Assembly: GCF_027125355.1 (NCBI RefSeq) | Contig: NZ_CP114052.1 | Coordinates: 1,178,001 to 1,242,000 of the forward strand | Direction: 5' to 3' | DNA length: 64,000 nt | Source: Peptostreptococcus equinus | GTDB taxonomy: Bacteria; Bacillota; Clostridia; Peptostreptococcales; Peptostreptococcaceae | Shown: in pieces, positions 27,742 through 36,032 of the stretch | Position numbering within the stretch: position 1 is the first letter of the stretch | Layout of the letters: the number at the start of each line of letters is the position of its first letter | Position numbers and translations under genes: made by a program | Notes under the pieces: model-generated | Told to the model about the DNA's origin: nothing | Database searches by the model: none | Seen by the model: only the letters and a program-made list of their open reading frames with translations

Positions 27742-28433
27742 TAATTTTCACCTCTCTTGACATTTGGTATAACACCAATTACAGAAATACCGAATTCATT
27801 TTGTAATTGCTGAGTAGATGAGTAAGTATCTTTGTTTAATTCTCTAAATACAGCTATAAAAGATGCCGTAATTCCTGCTATTAATGCTCCAATAATTGTA
27901 TTTCTTAATACATTGGGTGATACTGGCTTCTTTGGCAAAGTCGCCTCATCCAATATTTTAACATTGTCAATATTCATTATTCCTTTTACTTCCTTTTGGA
28001 ATATTTGCGCTGTTGTATTAGCCATATCCATCGCTCTAGCTGGAATAGTATCTACTACAGATACTGATAGTACTTCTGTATCTTTAATCGCATTCACACT
28101 TATCATTCCATGATATCTAGCCATATCAAAATTCTTAAGGTCAAGTATCTTGATTACTTGATCAGCTATTGATCTTGATTTTATTATTTCACTATAAGTT
28201 GTAACCAACTTTTGGTTTACCATTACATCATTAAATTCTATATTATTCTGATTAGCTGATGTATCATTTGGTTTACCTATTATCATAGTAGTTTTTGCTT
28301 CATACTTTGCTGGTATAATTAGTTTATTAACAGCAAAAGTCAGCCCTCCTACTATAATCATAGAAAGAAGTATAAATATTATTCTCTTTCTAATTGCCTG
28401 CCATATTTCCAACAGATCGATTTCTTGTTCCAT
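27741..28433 (-). CDS. Wzz-type chain-length modulator / kinase adaptor (CpsC/YwqC type)
   Basis: This membrane protein of about 230 residues has two transmembrane helices (near 15-37 and 170-192) flanking an extracellular domain, the layout of CapA/CpsC. The N-terminus EIDLLEIWQAIRKRI and the proline-containing segment LPKKPVSPNVLRN before the second helix are typical. It activates the BY-kinase encoded next and helps set polymer length. A TTG at 28445 is possible, but the ATG at 28433 has GGAGG five bases upstream. The 1-base overlap with the kinase gene suggests coupled translation. Confidence 0.92.
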   Translation of the reverse strand: MEQEIDLLEIWQAIRKRIIFILLSMIIVGGLTFAVNKLIIPAKYEAKTTMIIGKPNDTSANQNNIEFNDVMVNQKLVTTYSEIIKSRSIADQVIKILDLKNFDMARYHGMISVNAIKDTEVLSVSVVDTIPARAMDMANTTAQIFQKEVKGIMNIDNVKILDEATLPKKPVSPNVLRNTIIGALIAGITASFIAVFRELNKDTYSSTQQLQNEFGISVIGVIPNVKRGEN

Positions 28434-28488
28434 ATTAACCTCCAAATTATATATGTGTTGTTATTTTCAAAGTAATTTTTATACTTTA

Positions 28489-29928
28489 TTATTGTAAGTT
28501 TTTATCTATTTCACTTTTAATTAGCCTTATACTTTCATCATATGGTACAAACATATATAATCTGCTTCCAGGCATAGCATATGATGGTTTGCCCATTGTT
28601 CCTTGACCCTTTAAGTCTTGCATTTGATAATCCCAATTTTTATTCATATTGATTTGTCTATTAATTAGTTCTATTATTTTTGTTTTAGGCATATTTGTTT
28701 CTGAAGATTCAGTTGCTACATTCAACATTTCTTGATAATCTGCCATTGAATTTGCTTTTGTAGCTTTATCAATTATAGCTGCAAGTATTTTTTCGTGATT
28801 ACGACCTCTATCCATATCTCCATTTTCCTGATGATATCTATCTCTAGCGTATACAAGAGCTTCTTTTCCATTTAAATGAATCTTCCCAGCGTCAAAATAA
28901 TATGATCCTACAGAAAAAGCCTGCTTATTATCAACATCTACACCACCTAGAACATCTACAATCTTAATTAGTGTAGAGAAATTGACTCTTACATAGTAAT
29001 TAACATCAGTATCTAAAAGATTTTCCATTGTTTTTACTGAACTATTAATTCCGTATATACCTGAATGTGTAAACTTGTCATATTCATCATTGCCACCGCC
29101 CGCTATCTTTGTATATGTATCTCTTGGAACAGTAGTAATTAATATCTTATTATTTTTAGGGTTTACAGTCACCAGTAAATTTACATCACTTCTAGATACG
29201 TTGGAAATTTTACCAAATGTATCAATTCCGCTTATATATACATTGAAAGGCTGATTTTTCTTAATTTCTTTGTGAGCTAGTTTATTCTTTCCCTTGAAAT
29301 CTGTAGAGTAAATCACCTTTGTTTTTTTCTCAAAATCAGGTATTTGGTCCACAATTGCAGATCTATACGATTCATTCAATAATATTACATCCGCCTCTTT
29401 TTCGCTTACTTTCTTCGACATAGAGAAATAATCACCGCCATCTACGTAATTAAGTGATTTATTTTCTTTATATATCATTTTTGTTTTAAAAGTATTTACA
29501 TTTGCTTCATCAATTTTTAAAGCTGATAAAACTTCCTTGTTTTCTATGTCTGATATACTTTCAATCTTACTATCAATAGGAACGACTAATGAAAATTGGT
29601 ATGTTTCTTGTTTTCCACTTATTATATCTAAAGATTTCATACTTTGATCTACATAGTTACTAGCGCCAGCCGCTGTTGCACTTACTATCAATACTAAAAC
29701 TGATAATAATATTTTTAAAGCTTTATTTTTTCTCTTATATATTAGGTACCATCCTACAAATATCTCAAAAACTACTGAAAGTCCTAGTAAAATAAGTCTA
29801 TAGTTTATATCCAATAGGCTATTAGAAAATACAACATATAACAAGTAACCTATACCAGCTAAGCTAAGTAAAAATAATATAATTCCTATAAAGCTTATTT
29901 CTTTTTTTGTTCTATTCTTATTCTTCAT
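28489..29928 (-). CDS. LytR-CpsA-Psr (LCP) family ligase
   Basis: This 479-residue membrane protein has three N-terminal helices (about 12-32, 40-60 and 72-92), an accessory region (about 110-230) and an extracellular LCP domain (about 240-400). Key motifs are VTVNPKNNKILITTVPRDTY, NFSTLIKIVDVLGGVDV and the arginine-rich YARDRYHQENGDMDRGRNHEKIL. LCP enzymes attach undecaprenyl-linked polymers to peptidoglycan. It is the first gene of the polysaccharide operon, as in streptococcal cps loci where CpsA leads. The region upstream (29929-30142) is a long AT-rich leader in which I cannot identify a convincing promoter. Confidence 0.93.
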   Translation of the reverse strand: MKNKNRTKKEISFIGIILFLLSLAGIGYLLYVVFSNSLLDINYRLILLGLSVVFEIFVGWYLIYKRKNKALKILLSVLVLIVSATAAGASNYVDQSMKSLDIISGKQETYQFSLVVPIDSKIESISDIENKEVLSALKIDEANVNTFKTKMIYKENKSLNYVDGGDYFSMSKKVSEKEADVILLNESYRSAIVDQIPDFEKKTKVIYSTDFKGKNKLAHKEIKKNQPFNVYISGIDTFGKISNVSRSDVNLLVTVNPKNNKILITTVPRDTYTKIAGGGNDEYDKFTHSGIYGINSSVKTMENLLDTDVNYYVRVNFSTLIKIVDVLGGVDVDNKQAFSVGSYYFDAGKIHLNGKEALVYARDRYHQENGDMDRGRNHEKILAAIIDKATKANSMADYQEMLNVATESSETNMPKTKIIELINRQINMNKNWDYQMQDLKGQGTMGKPSYAMPGSRLYMFVPYDESIRLIKSEIDKNLQ

Positions 29929-30142
29929 TATTATCCCCTTCTAAAAATTTCTTAATAATATCTTTATTTTTTTTTAATTTTAGCTTTACCTTTTATTTTA
30001 TCAGAAAAAACAATTAAATTCCATATTTTTACCCAATTTACTTATTTTTAACTCTAAAAAAATATTTTTTAATATTAATAATAAGAATATAAACAATTTA
30101 ACTTATTTAAGTAATATTTATAATGTTTTTGCTATAATAGTA

Positions 30143-30187
30143 AAAAACAGCGAACAAACGCATCAATGCGTCTATCTCGCTGTTTTA
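30143..30187 (-). terminator. Terminator after the LPXTG protein gene
   Basis: An outer stem (AAAACAGCGA with TCGCTGTTTT) encloses a second hairpin (ACGCAT with ATGCGT). It sits 5 bases after the stop codon and is T-rich on its minus-strand 3' side. It insulates the polysaccharide operon from this gene. Confidence 0.75.
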
Positions 30188-30192
30188 ATTTT

Positions 30193-31260
30193 TTATTTAT
30201 TTTTTATTGAAATTTTTTTAGATTTTAAGCCTAATAATATTAGTACCATACTAGTAAAAATACCAATAATTGCTATAATCATTGAATTTAAACCATCACC
30301 TGTATTAGGTAAAACTTTCTTTTTTTCATTCTGTTTTTTATTAACTGAATTATTCAATACTTTACTTCTATTTTTTGCGTTTTCAATTTTTGTATTGTTT
30401 TTATTTGATCCATTCTTTTTAGATTCAGAATTATCAGATTCTTTCTCTATAGATCCATTGTGTTCTTGTTCTTTTTTTGAAGACCCATTTTGATTTAATT
30501 CTTCTTTATTAGATTCATCTTGTTTTGGTTCTTCTTTATTAGATTCATCTTGTTTTGGTTCTTCTTTATTTGGTTCACTTTGATTTAATTCTTCTTTTTT
30601 AGGTTCACTTTCACTAGAACTTTGTTCTTTTTTTCTTCTGTTAATTATTGTAGCTCTTTCTATAACATCTAAAATATCTTCTTTACTTTCAGAACCACCT
30701 ATATGATTTTTAGCTATTTCTTTAGACTTAGGACTTAAACCTTCTAAACTTTCTATGTAATCAATTGATGACTTCTTTAGCTTATCCATTTCGTTTAGCT
30801 TCTTGATTAGCTCTTCTTGATCTTTTTCTATTTTTCTTCTGTTGTCTATCTTAGCTTTTTCTATTATCTTTAATATATCTTCTTTATTTTCTGCATCTGA
30901 TATTGCATTTTTTATTGCTGCTTTTGAATCCGCGAAAAAAATTTTTTGGTTACTAGCTAAATTTTTAGCTGCATTTTTTTGCGCTTCTTCATTATCATTT
31001 AGTTTACTTTTAGCAAGATTAATTTCAGATAAGAATTTATCAGATACTGACTTATTATTATCCTTATACCTATTATACGTTCTCTCAGCCGTTTCTATTG
31101 CTCTTTCTAATTCTGTTTTCTTGACAGATTCTGTAATTTTTGCAGGTGGATTGCTAGTTTCACGATTAACTGCATCCTCAGCATTAATTAAATTTACGGG
31201 CTGTAAAATATTGGCTACTAATAGGGATGTAGCCACAACTTTAATCTTTTTATTCTTCAT
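30193..31260 (-). CDS. LPXTG-anchored surface protein with GA-like helical modules
   Basis: This secreted, sortase-anchored protein has about 355 residues. An N-terminal signal peptide (from MKNKKIKVVATSLLVA, cut near NAE) is followed by a helical region with two similar modules, each ending in KEDIL-x-x-IE-x-A-x5-NRRK (near 125-145 and 200-220 of the mature frame). Then comes a repetitive Glu/Lys/Ser/Asn linker and LPNTG with a hydrophobic helix and basic tail. The modules resemble three-helix GA or related surface modules that bind host proteins in Gram-positive cocci; this is a weak inference. The frame extends to 31278, but GGAGG fits the ATG at 31260. Confidence 0.85.
   Translation of the reverse strand: MKNKKIKVVATSLLVANILQPVNLINAEDAVNRETSNPPAKITESVKKTELERAIETAERTYNRYKDNNKSVSDKFLSEINLAKSKLNDNEEAQKNAAKNLASNQKIFFADSKAAIKNAISDAENKEDILKIIEKAKIDNRRKIEKDQEELIKKLNEMDKLKKSSIDYIESLEGLSPKSKEIAKNHIGGSESKEDILDVIERATIINRRKKEQSSSESEPKKEELNQSEPNKEEPKQDESNKEEPKQDESNKEELNQNGSSKKEQEHNGSIEKESDNSESKKNGSNKNNTKIENAKNRSKVLNNSVNKKQNEKKKVLPNTGDGLNSMIIAIIGIFTSMVLILLGLKSKKISIKNK
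30501..30560. repeat. Two perfect 30-bp tandem repeats in the LPXTG protein linker
   Basis: The 30-base unit at 30501-30530 is repeated without change at 30531-30560, and a partial third copy follows. It encodes the decapeptide EEPKQDESNK in frame. Confidence 0.92.
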
Positions 31261-31302
31261 AATTACCTCCATATGCAAATTATTCTTTTTTAACCCATAA
31301 AT

Positions 31303-31331
31303 ATTATACTATAAATAAATAAATAAAAACA
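31303..31331 (-). promoter_or_regulatory. Possible promoter of the LPXTG protein gene
   Basis: On the minus strand TATAAT (31303-31308) lies 17 bases from a poor -35 (TGTTTT, 31326-31331), about 40 bases before the start codon. The surrounding sequence is very AT-rich, so chance matches are likely. Confidence 0.42.
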
Positions 31332-31504
31332 GCTATTTTTTCAATTATTTTAAATTTTATGCCTATTAATTCTATTTCTAACTATTTTAATTTAACTTAA
31401 TGCATTTTATAGTTAATATTGTAAAGTTTCAAACTAATTTAATATTTTATAATATTTTTAGTTATTATTCATCAACTATATTATTCAAATGACTTTTTAC
31501 ACAC

Positions 31505-31547
31505 ATAAAAATGCCACAGATAAATTTCTTTATCTGTGGCATTTTAT
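31505..31547 (-). terminator. Terminator after ppdK
   Basis: A perfect 17-bp stem (31507-31523 with 31529-31545, core TGCCACAGATAAA) has a 5-base loop and is T-rich on the minus-strand 3' side. It is about 30 bases after the ppdK stop. Confidence 0.88.
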
Positions 31548-31575
31548 AGATATACCCGTCCTAATATATTAATAT

Positions 31576-34221
31576 TTATTTATCTCTATGTTGATTTCCT
31601 TTTGATTTCTTTACTGTAGCTTGTGCTGCTGCAAGCCTAGCAATTGGAACTCTAAATGGTGAGCAAGATACATAATTTAGTCCTTGCTTGTAACAGAATT
31701 CTACTGAAGAAGGCTCTCCACCATGTTCTCCACATATTCCTAATTTTAGTTCAGGTTTTTGACCTCTACCTAATTTTACAGCCATTTCAACTAATCTACC
31801 TATACCTCTTTGATCTAGGACTTGGAATGGATCTTTTTCAAGTATGCCCTTATCAACATATTCTCCTAAGAATTTACCAGCATCATCCCTTGAATAACCG
31901 AATCCCATCTGAGTAAGGTCATTAGTACCAAAACTAAAGAAATCTGCTACTTCAGCAATTTCATCAGCTGTAACGCAAGCTCTAGGTATTTCTATCATAG
32001 TACCTACAGTATAATCAAACTTCACACCAGATTTTTCTATTTCCTCATTAATGCATCTTTCAATTATCGGTCTTAGCATCTTTAATTCATTTACTGTACC
32101 AATTAAAGGAACCATTATTTCAGGGTGAACATCAACACCATCTTTGATTGCCTGAATAGCACCTTGTGCTATTGCTCTAGACTGCATTTCACATATTTCT
32201 GGATAAGTTACTGCTAATCTACATCCTCTATGTCCTAGCATTGGATTGAATTCATCTAAATCCATTACTCTTTTCTTTAATTCGCTAGGTCTAATCCCCA
32301 TCTGAGATGCTAAAGCTTCTATTGATGCATCATCATGAGGTAAGAATTCATGTAGAGGTGGGTCTAATAATCTTATGTTGCATGGTCTACCTTCCATAGC
32401 CATGAAGATTCCATGGAAATCTTCTCTTTGGAATGGTAATAAAGATTCTAATGCTTTTACTCTATCTTCTACAGTTTCAGAAAGTATCATCTTTCTAACT
32501 GCTGGTATTCTATCTTCTTCAAAGAACATATGCTCAGTTCTACAAAGTCCAATACCCTCTGCTCCAAATTCTATAGCCTTTTTCGCATCTCTAGGATTAT
32601 CTGCATTTGTTCTAACCATCATATCTCTTATTTCATCCACCCAAGACATAAATGTTCCAAAGCTACCACTTAGTTCAACACTTGTCATAGGTATCTGTCC
32701 AAGGTATACACATCCACTAGAACCATCTATAGACATAAATTCGCCTTCCTTGATTACAAGGTCGCCCACTCTTATTTCTCTAGAAGATTCATCTACTCTT
32801 AATTCTCCACATCCAGCTACACAACACTTGCCCATTCCTCTTGCGACAACTGCTGCATGTGATGTCATACCACCTCTAGCAGTCAATATACCTTCAGCAC
32901 TTACCATACCTTCTATATCTTCTGGAGAAGTTTCTTGTCTTACTAGTAATACTTTTTCTCCTGCATTTGCATGTTGAACTGCATCATCTGCATAGAAGTA
33001 TACTCTACCTGTAGCGGCACCTGGCGATGCAGGTAATCCTTTAGCTAACTTATCTGCACCTTTCAAAGCTTTTGGATCAAATGTTGGATGCAATAATTGA
33101 TCCAACTGATTTGGCTCTATTCTCATTACAGCTTCTTCCTTATCTATTACGCCATCATTTACCAAATCAACCACAACATTAATAGCAGCCTGAGCTGTTC
33201 TCTTACCATTTCTTGTCTGTAAAATAAATAATCTACCATTTTCTATAGTAAATTCAATATCCTGCATATCTTTATAGTGACCTTCTAATATATGAGTTAT
33301 TTTTACAAATTCATCATATATTTCAGGCATTTCATTCTTTAATGTATCTATTGTCTGTGGAGTTCTAATACCTGCAACAACATCTTCGCCCTGTGCATTT
33401 ATTAGATATTCACCGAATAGTCTGTTTTCTCCAGTAGAAGGGTTTCTTGTGAAAGCAACACCTGTACCACTAGTCTGTCCCATATTACCGAATACCATTG
33501 ACTGTATATTTACTGCAGTACCTAAGTTTCCTGGTATGTCATTTAATTTTCTATAAACTATTGCTCTTGGGTTGTTCCAAGATCTAAAAACAGCTTCTAT
33601 TGATAACATCAACTGTTTTTTAGGGTCTTGAGGAAAATCTTCTCCTACTGCTTCTTTGTATATAGCCTTATAATCTTCTACTATCCCTTTTAGGTCTTCT
33701 ACTGTAAGTTCAGTATCAAATTTGTATCCATTTTTTTCCTTGTAAGCATCCAATACATTTTCAAATTTATATTTTGGCACTTCCATAGCAACGTCAGAAA
33801 ACATTTGAATAAATCTTCTGTATGAATCATAAGAAAATCTTTCATTTTTAGTAGCTTCAATTAATCCCTTTACACTTGTGTCATTTAGTCCAAGGTTAAG
33901 TATTGTATCCATCATACCTGGCATTGAAAATACTGCACCAGATCTTACTGATACTAATAGTGGATTAGAGTCAGACCCTAATTTTTTTCCCTGTTCTTTT
34001 TCTAATTGAGCCAACTTTTCATCAATTTGCTTGATTATTTCATCAACTATTTTGTGGTCATTGTCATAATAATCATTACAAGCTTCTGTAGTAATTGTAA
34101 AACCTTGAGGTACTGGAAGACCTATATTAGTCATTTCTGCTAAATTAGCTCCCTTACCTCCAAGTAAGCCTCTCATTTCTTTGTTGCCTTCATCAAAACT
34201 GTAAACAAATTTTGTACTCAT
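31576..34221 (-). CDS. ppdK: Pyruvate, phosphate dikinase
   Basis: It interconverts pyruvate, ATP and phosphate with PEP, AMP and pyrophosphate. In anaerobes it can run in either direction. The 881-residue protein has the N-terminal ATP-grasp domain (GGKGANLAEM near 22), the swivelling phosphohistidine domain with GGMTSHAAVVARG (catalytic His455, with regulatory Thr453 two residues before) and the PEP/pyruvate-binding barrel with the C-terminal CGEHGGEPSS. The threonine targeted by the DUF299 regulator encoded just upstream is present. It is the last gene of a three-gene unit with that regulator and a CcpN-like repressor, and ends at a strong hairpin. Confidence 0.98.
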   Translation of the reverse strand: MSTKFVYSFDEGNKEMRGLLGGKGANLAEMTNIGLPVPQGFTITTEACNDYYDNDHKIVDEIIKQIDEKLAQLEKEQGKKLGSDSNPLLVSVRSGAVFSMPGMMDTILNLGLNDTSVKGLIEATKNERFSYDSYRRFIQMFSDVAMEVPKYKFENVLDAYKEKNGYKFDTELTVEDLKGIVEDYKAIYKEAVGEDFPQDPKKQLMLSIEAVFRSWNNPRAIVYRKLNDIPGNLGTAVNIQSMVFGNMGQTSGTGVAFTRNPSTGENRLFGEYLINAQGEDVVAGIRTPQTIDTLKNEMPEIYDEFVKITHILEGHYKDMQDIEFTIENGRLFILQTRNGKRTAQAAINVVVDLVNDGVIDKEEAVMRIEPNQLDQLLHPTFDPKALKGADKLAKGLPASPGAATGRVYFYADDAVQHANAGEKVLLVRQETSPEDIEGMVSAEGILTARGGMTSHAAVVARGMGKCCVAGCGELRVDESSREIRVGDLVIKEGEFMSIDGSSGCVYLGQIPMTSVELSGSFGTFMSWVDEIRDMMVRTNADNPRDAKKAIEFGAEGIGLCRTEHMFFEEDRIPAVRKMILSETVEDRVKALESLLPFQREDFHGIFMAMEGRPCNIRLLDPPLHEFLPHDDASIEALASQMGIRPSELKKRVMDLDEFNPMLGHRGCRLAVTYPEICEMQSRAIAQGAIQAIKDGVDVHPEIMVPLIGTVNELKMLRPIIERCINEEIEKSGVKFDYTVGTMIEIPRACVTADEIAEVADFFSFGTNDLTQMGFGYSRDDAGKFLGEYVDKGILEKDPFQVLDQRGIGRLVEMAVKLGRGQKPELKLGICGEHGGEPSSVEFCYKQGLNYVSCSPFRVPIARLAAAQATVKKSKGNQHRDK

Positions 34222-34280
34222 TTTTTCCTCCTAGAAAATTCTAAAATTTAAACATCATTTATACTATTTATACTAAATCT

Positions 34281-35120
34281 TTATACTGAAAAATCATTAT
34301 ATACAGATATTCCATTCTCTTTTAAAATGTCAAGTATTATACCTGCTGTTTCTTCTATAGCTTTGTTTGCTACATTTATTACTGGGCACTTTAATTTTTT
34401 CATTACCTCTTCTGAATAGTCAAGCTCTTCTAATATTCTATCTAGTTTTGCATAATTCGCCGCTCCAGATAGACCCATTGATTTTAATCTTTCTACTCTT
34501 ATTCTATTAAGTGTCTCAGGTGAGTTTGTAAGTCCTATAATCCTTTTAGGATCAACTTCTGACAACTCTTTTGGTATTGGAACTTCAGGAACCAAAGGAA
34601 CGTTTGCAACTTTTAAATGTCTATTAGCAAGGTACATACTCAGCGGAGTTTTCGAAGTTCTAGAAATCCCTACTAATACTAGGTCTGCTTTTAATACACC
34701 CCTTGGATCTTTACCATCATCATACTTAACTGCAAATTCAATGGCTTCCACCCTATTGAAATAAGATTTATCCATTTTTCTGATTAAACCTGGTTCTCTA
34801 AGTGGCTTTAGACCAGCTTTTTTGCTCATTTTATTTATAATAGAAGAAAGCAAATCATCATAAACTATTTCATTTTGCTCACAAAATTCTTTAGCATGCT
34901 GAGTTAACTCTTCATTTACTATACTATACATTACCATTGCATCATTATCTTTTGCCTTATAAAGAACTTCGTTTAATAACTCTTTGTTATTTACAAAAGG
35001 AAATCTTTTAATTTCCCACTGATCATGATTTTCGAACTGATAGATTGTAGCTGTTGCCATTGATCTAGCAGTTTCTCCTAATGAATCTGAAACAATGTAT
35101 ATCATTAAATTCTTTTCCAT
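34281..35120 (-). CDS. Pyruvate phosphate dikinase regulatory protein (DUF299)
   Basis: This 279-residue bifunctional kinase/phosphorylase of the DUF299 family uses ADP to phosphorylate a threonine next to the catalytic histidine of PPDK, shutting it off, and removes the group by phosphorolysis. Visible features are the N-terminal VSDSLGETARSMATA, the P-loop-like GISRTSKTPLSMYLA (about 150-165) and GLTNSPETLNRIRVER. The same family also acts on PEP synthase, but its place directly upstream of ppdK makes PPDK the likely target. It is 60 bases from ppdK and 13 bases after the ccpN-like gene. Confidence 0.93.
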   Translation of the reverse strand: MEKNLMIYIVSDSLGETARSMATATIYQFENHDQWEIKRFPFVNNKELLNEVLYKAKDNDAMVMYSIVNEELTQHAKEFCEQNEIVYDDLLSSIINKMSKKAGLKPLREPGLIRKMDKSYFNRVEAIEFAVKYDDGKDPRGVLKADLVLVGISRTSKTPLSMYLANRHLKVANVPLVPEVPIPKELSEVDPKRIIGLTNSPETLNRIRVERLKSMGLSGAANYAKLDRILEELDYSEEVMKKLKCPVINVANKAIEETAGIILDILKENGISVYNDFSV

Positions 35121-35133
35121 ATTACCTCCTCAA

Positions 35134-35769
35134 TTACTCTGTGATTTCAACAAAAAGTCTCGTTATCAACGTTTTTGAAACTTTGCCTACGATTTTCATC
35201 TGTGTTTCATCGTTGTCTATTAATCTAACCACTGGTAGTGAGTCGACTTCTCTTTTCATCAATTTTAATGCCGCTAAATTGATGAAATCATCTTCATATA
35301 CTGTTGCAACATTTGGAATTCTAGTCATTATCATCCCAACTGGAATTTTACTAATATCCGTACCACCTATTGTTGCTTTTAATAAATCTTTTCTTGAGAC
35401 TACTCCACAAAGAAAATCTTTTTCATCAGTAATAAAGACGCCTCCTGAATCTTCAATAAATATATTAACTATCACATCATAAACAGTGTCACTTTGCTTT
35501 GCAGTAAGGGGAACTCCCATCACATCAGATACTTTTACCTGTTTCATGGCAACTGCATTATTATCTAAATCGCCTTCACCAACATAAAAATATCCAACCT
35601 TAGGTCTAGCATCTAATATGTTAGTCATTGTCAAAACGACTAAATCAGATCTTAATGTAGCTCTTGTAACATTAAGCCTTTCAGCTATCTTCTCACCTGT
35701 GATTGGTTCATTAGCCTTTACTATATCAATTATCTTTAATTGCCTGTCATTAAGTTGGATTTTAACCAC
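35134..35769 (-). CDS. ccpN: CcpN-like transcriptional regulator (HTH plus CBS pair)
   Basis: This 211-residue protein has an N-terminal winged helix-turn-helix (about 8-62, ITGEKIAERLNVTRATLRSD) and two CBS domains (about 80-205), the architecture of Bacillus CcpN/YqzB, which represses gluconeogenic genes and responds to nucleotides. In Bacillus it also sits next to the DUF299 gene yqfL. Here it probably controls PEP synthesis through ppdK and perhaps its own operon. The start is GTG at 35769: the N-terminus MVKIQLNDRQ then aligns in length with CcpN, although the ribosome site is weak. Confidence 0.87.
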   Translation of the reverse strand: MVKIQLNDRQLKIIDIVKANEPITGEKIAERLNVTRATLRSDLVVLTMTNILDARPKVGYFYVGEGDLDNNAVAMKQVKVSDVMGVPLTAKQSDTVYDVIVNIFIEDSGGVFITDEKDFLCGVVSRKDLLKATIGGTDISKIPVGMIMTRIPNVATVYEDDFINLAALKLMKREVDSLPVVRLIDNDETQMKIVGKVSKTLITRLFVEITE

Positions 35770-35820
35770 CTACTTTCATATATGAATACATATTTATGAT
35801 ATACCATTTCTATATAGTAT

Positions 35821-35849
35821 ATTATAATATGTTATTTATGATTAATCAA
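35821..35849 (-). promoter_or_regulatory. Sigma-A-type promoter of the ccpN-regulator-ppdK unit
   Basis: On the minus strand TTGATT (35844-35849) and TATAAT (35821-35826) are 17 bases apart, about 55 bases before the GTG start. AT-rich partial palindromes in the leader could be operator sites, but none is convincing. Confidence 0.62.
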
Positions 35850-35924
35850 TAGTTTTATTGGCTTTTTGTTAAAATATATTGTTTATTTTTCTTCAATATT
35901 TTAGATATTATTTTTATATTTAAA

Positions 35925-35967
35925 AGAAACATGGCAGGATATTTTACTATTTTTAAGTCCTGCCATG
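35925..35967 (-). terminator. Terminator after glyS
   Basis: A 10-bp GC-containing stem (CATGGCAGGA at 35930-35939 with TCCTGCCATG at 35958-35967) is followed on the minus strand by TTTCTTTT. Confidence 0.85.
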
Positions 35968-36032
35968 ATATTATAATGATTATTTTTTTATTTAGTATAT
36001 ATTAATGTTTGTTTTTAGTATATTAAATATGT

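Larger units (their letters stand above)
31261..31575. other. Intergenic region between the LPXTG protein gene and ppdK
   Basis: This 315-bp AT-rich gap holds the likely promoter of the LPXTG gene (31303-31331) and the ppdK terminator (31505-31547). I see no RNA gene, coding frame or repeat in the remainder (31332-31504). Confidence 0.7.

Noticed and set aside
29929..30142. Regulatory RNA or promoter in the leader of the polysaccharide operon
   Set aside because: The region is very AT-rich with many weak -35/-10 look-alikes and no stable structure, so no site could be supported.
32375..32977. Plus-strand open frame of 200 codons within ppdK
   Set aside because: It lies antisense to the catalytic region of PPDK and shows no domain or ribosome site.
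35770..35930. CcpN operator in the AT-rich leader
   Set aside because: Several short AT palindromes exist, but none stands out and I know no operator consensus for this species.
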